From: Shimia sp. R9_2
GTDB taxonomy: Bacteria; Pseudomonadota; Alphaproteobacteria; Rhodobacterales; Rhodobacteraceae
Assembly (NCBI RefSeq): GCF_017743735.1
Contig: NZ_JAGHRO010000005.1
Coordinates: 186,001-250,000, forward strand
Length of the DNA: 64,000 nucleotides
Reading direction: 5' to 3'
The first letter of the stretch is position 1, and every line of letters starts with the position of its first letter. The notes below the pieces were generated by a model, which was not told the DNA's origin, searched no databases, and saw only the letters and a list, made by a program, of their open reading frames with translations. The position numbers were made by a program, and so were the translations under genes. Shown in pieces: positions 63,828-64,000 of the stretch.

Positions 63828-64000
63828 TCACTGAACTTGCTCTTGGTTGCATTTGCGCGCCAGATCGAGCGCCTTGGCGGTGCCGGTCAGATCAACTGTG
63901 AAGCTGTAGTGTTTTTCCGGGAAGACAATCATGGTCTGCTCGCGGCGGATGGCCTCGTAAACAGCGGGGTTGTCGGTCAGGACGTAGCCGCCGCTGTAGC
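63828..64000 (-). CDS. C-terminal fragment of an unidentified protein (runs off the window)
   Basis: The last 56 codons of a minus-strand gene, stop TGA at 63830-63828. The visible part reads SGGYVLTDNPAVYEAIRRE, then MIVFPEKHYSFTVDL and ends KALDLARKCNQEQVQ. One cysteine and alternating strands suggest a periplasmic or beta-rich domain, but I cannot name the family from this piece. The terminator downstream confirms it as a real 3' end. Confidence 0.6.
   Translation of the reverse strand, partial: YSGGYVLTDNPAVYEAIRREQTMIVFPEKHYSFTVDLTGTAKALDLARKCNQEQVQ

Overview
The window looks like a chromosomal segment of a marine alphaproteobacterium of the Rhodobacterales/Roseobacter group. This rests on GC-rich coding sequence, a CIRCE-controlled groES-groEL operon, the lgt-midA-pgeF, purE-purK and yidC-MOSC-engB clusters, a phosphatidylcholine synthase, a LuxR solo, and short tightly overlapping operons. 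The genus cannot be fixed from the sequence alone. I saw no rRNA, tRNA, CRISPR array, insertion sequence or prophage.

Layout. 1-660: one small AT-richer gene of unknown function. 679-14635: a galactoside utilisation locus. An IclR regulator and an ABC ATPase face left; facing right is a ten-gene operon: binding protein, two permeases, GH36 alpha-galactosidase, IlvD/Edd-type dehydratase, SDR dehydrogenase, 2-keto-3-deoxygalactonokinase, its aldolase, SMP-30 lactonase and GH42 beta-galactosidase. These cover import of alpha- and beta-galactosides, cytoplasmic cleavage, and the complete oxidative DeLey-Doudoroff route from galactose to pyruvate and glyceraldehyde-3-phosphate. 14700-21500: MarR/hydrolase pair, Mn-dependent pyrophosphatase, TraB/GumN protein, PD-(D/E)XK protein, GrpB protein, flavodoxin-fold oxidoreductase and one gene split by an in-frame stop. 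21800-32000: groESL, malonyl-CoA synthetase, rsgA, a DMT transporter, a Nudix hydrolase, an esterase and a phnM-like gene without other phn genes. 32100-41800: purKE, a 46-residue basic protein, pgeF-midA-lgt, ubiK, a PhzF protein, ybjN, proC, csaA, a hydroxyacid dehydrogenase and tdk. 42100-45100: an HTH protein plus LuxR solo, a 400-nt non-coding region with strong RNA and operator-like structure, and a FabH-like ketosynthase. 45100-64000: truA, ycjX-GNAT-ycjF, truncated haemoglobin, a Cys-rich mini-protein, ileS, ogt, pcs, a dehydrogenase, PepSY/DUF2946 membrane proteins, engB, MOSC, yidC, a GGDEF/EAL protein, ttcA, and the 3' end of an unidentified gene at the right edge.

Most notable: the self-contained galactoside operon, whose dehydrogenase has Asn where SDR enzymes carry the catalytic Lys; a dispersed ~165-bp intergenic element with 18-nt inverted ends in two copies; the structured non-coding region between the LuxR and FabH-like genes; a 31-bp dyad in front of the truncated haemoglobin gene; and an acetyltransferase gene wedged between ycjX and ycjF.
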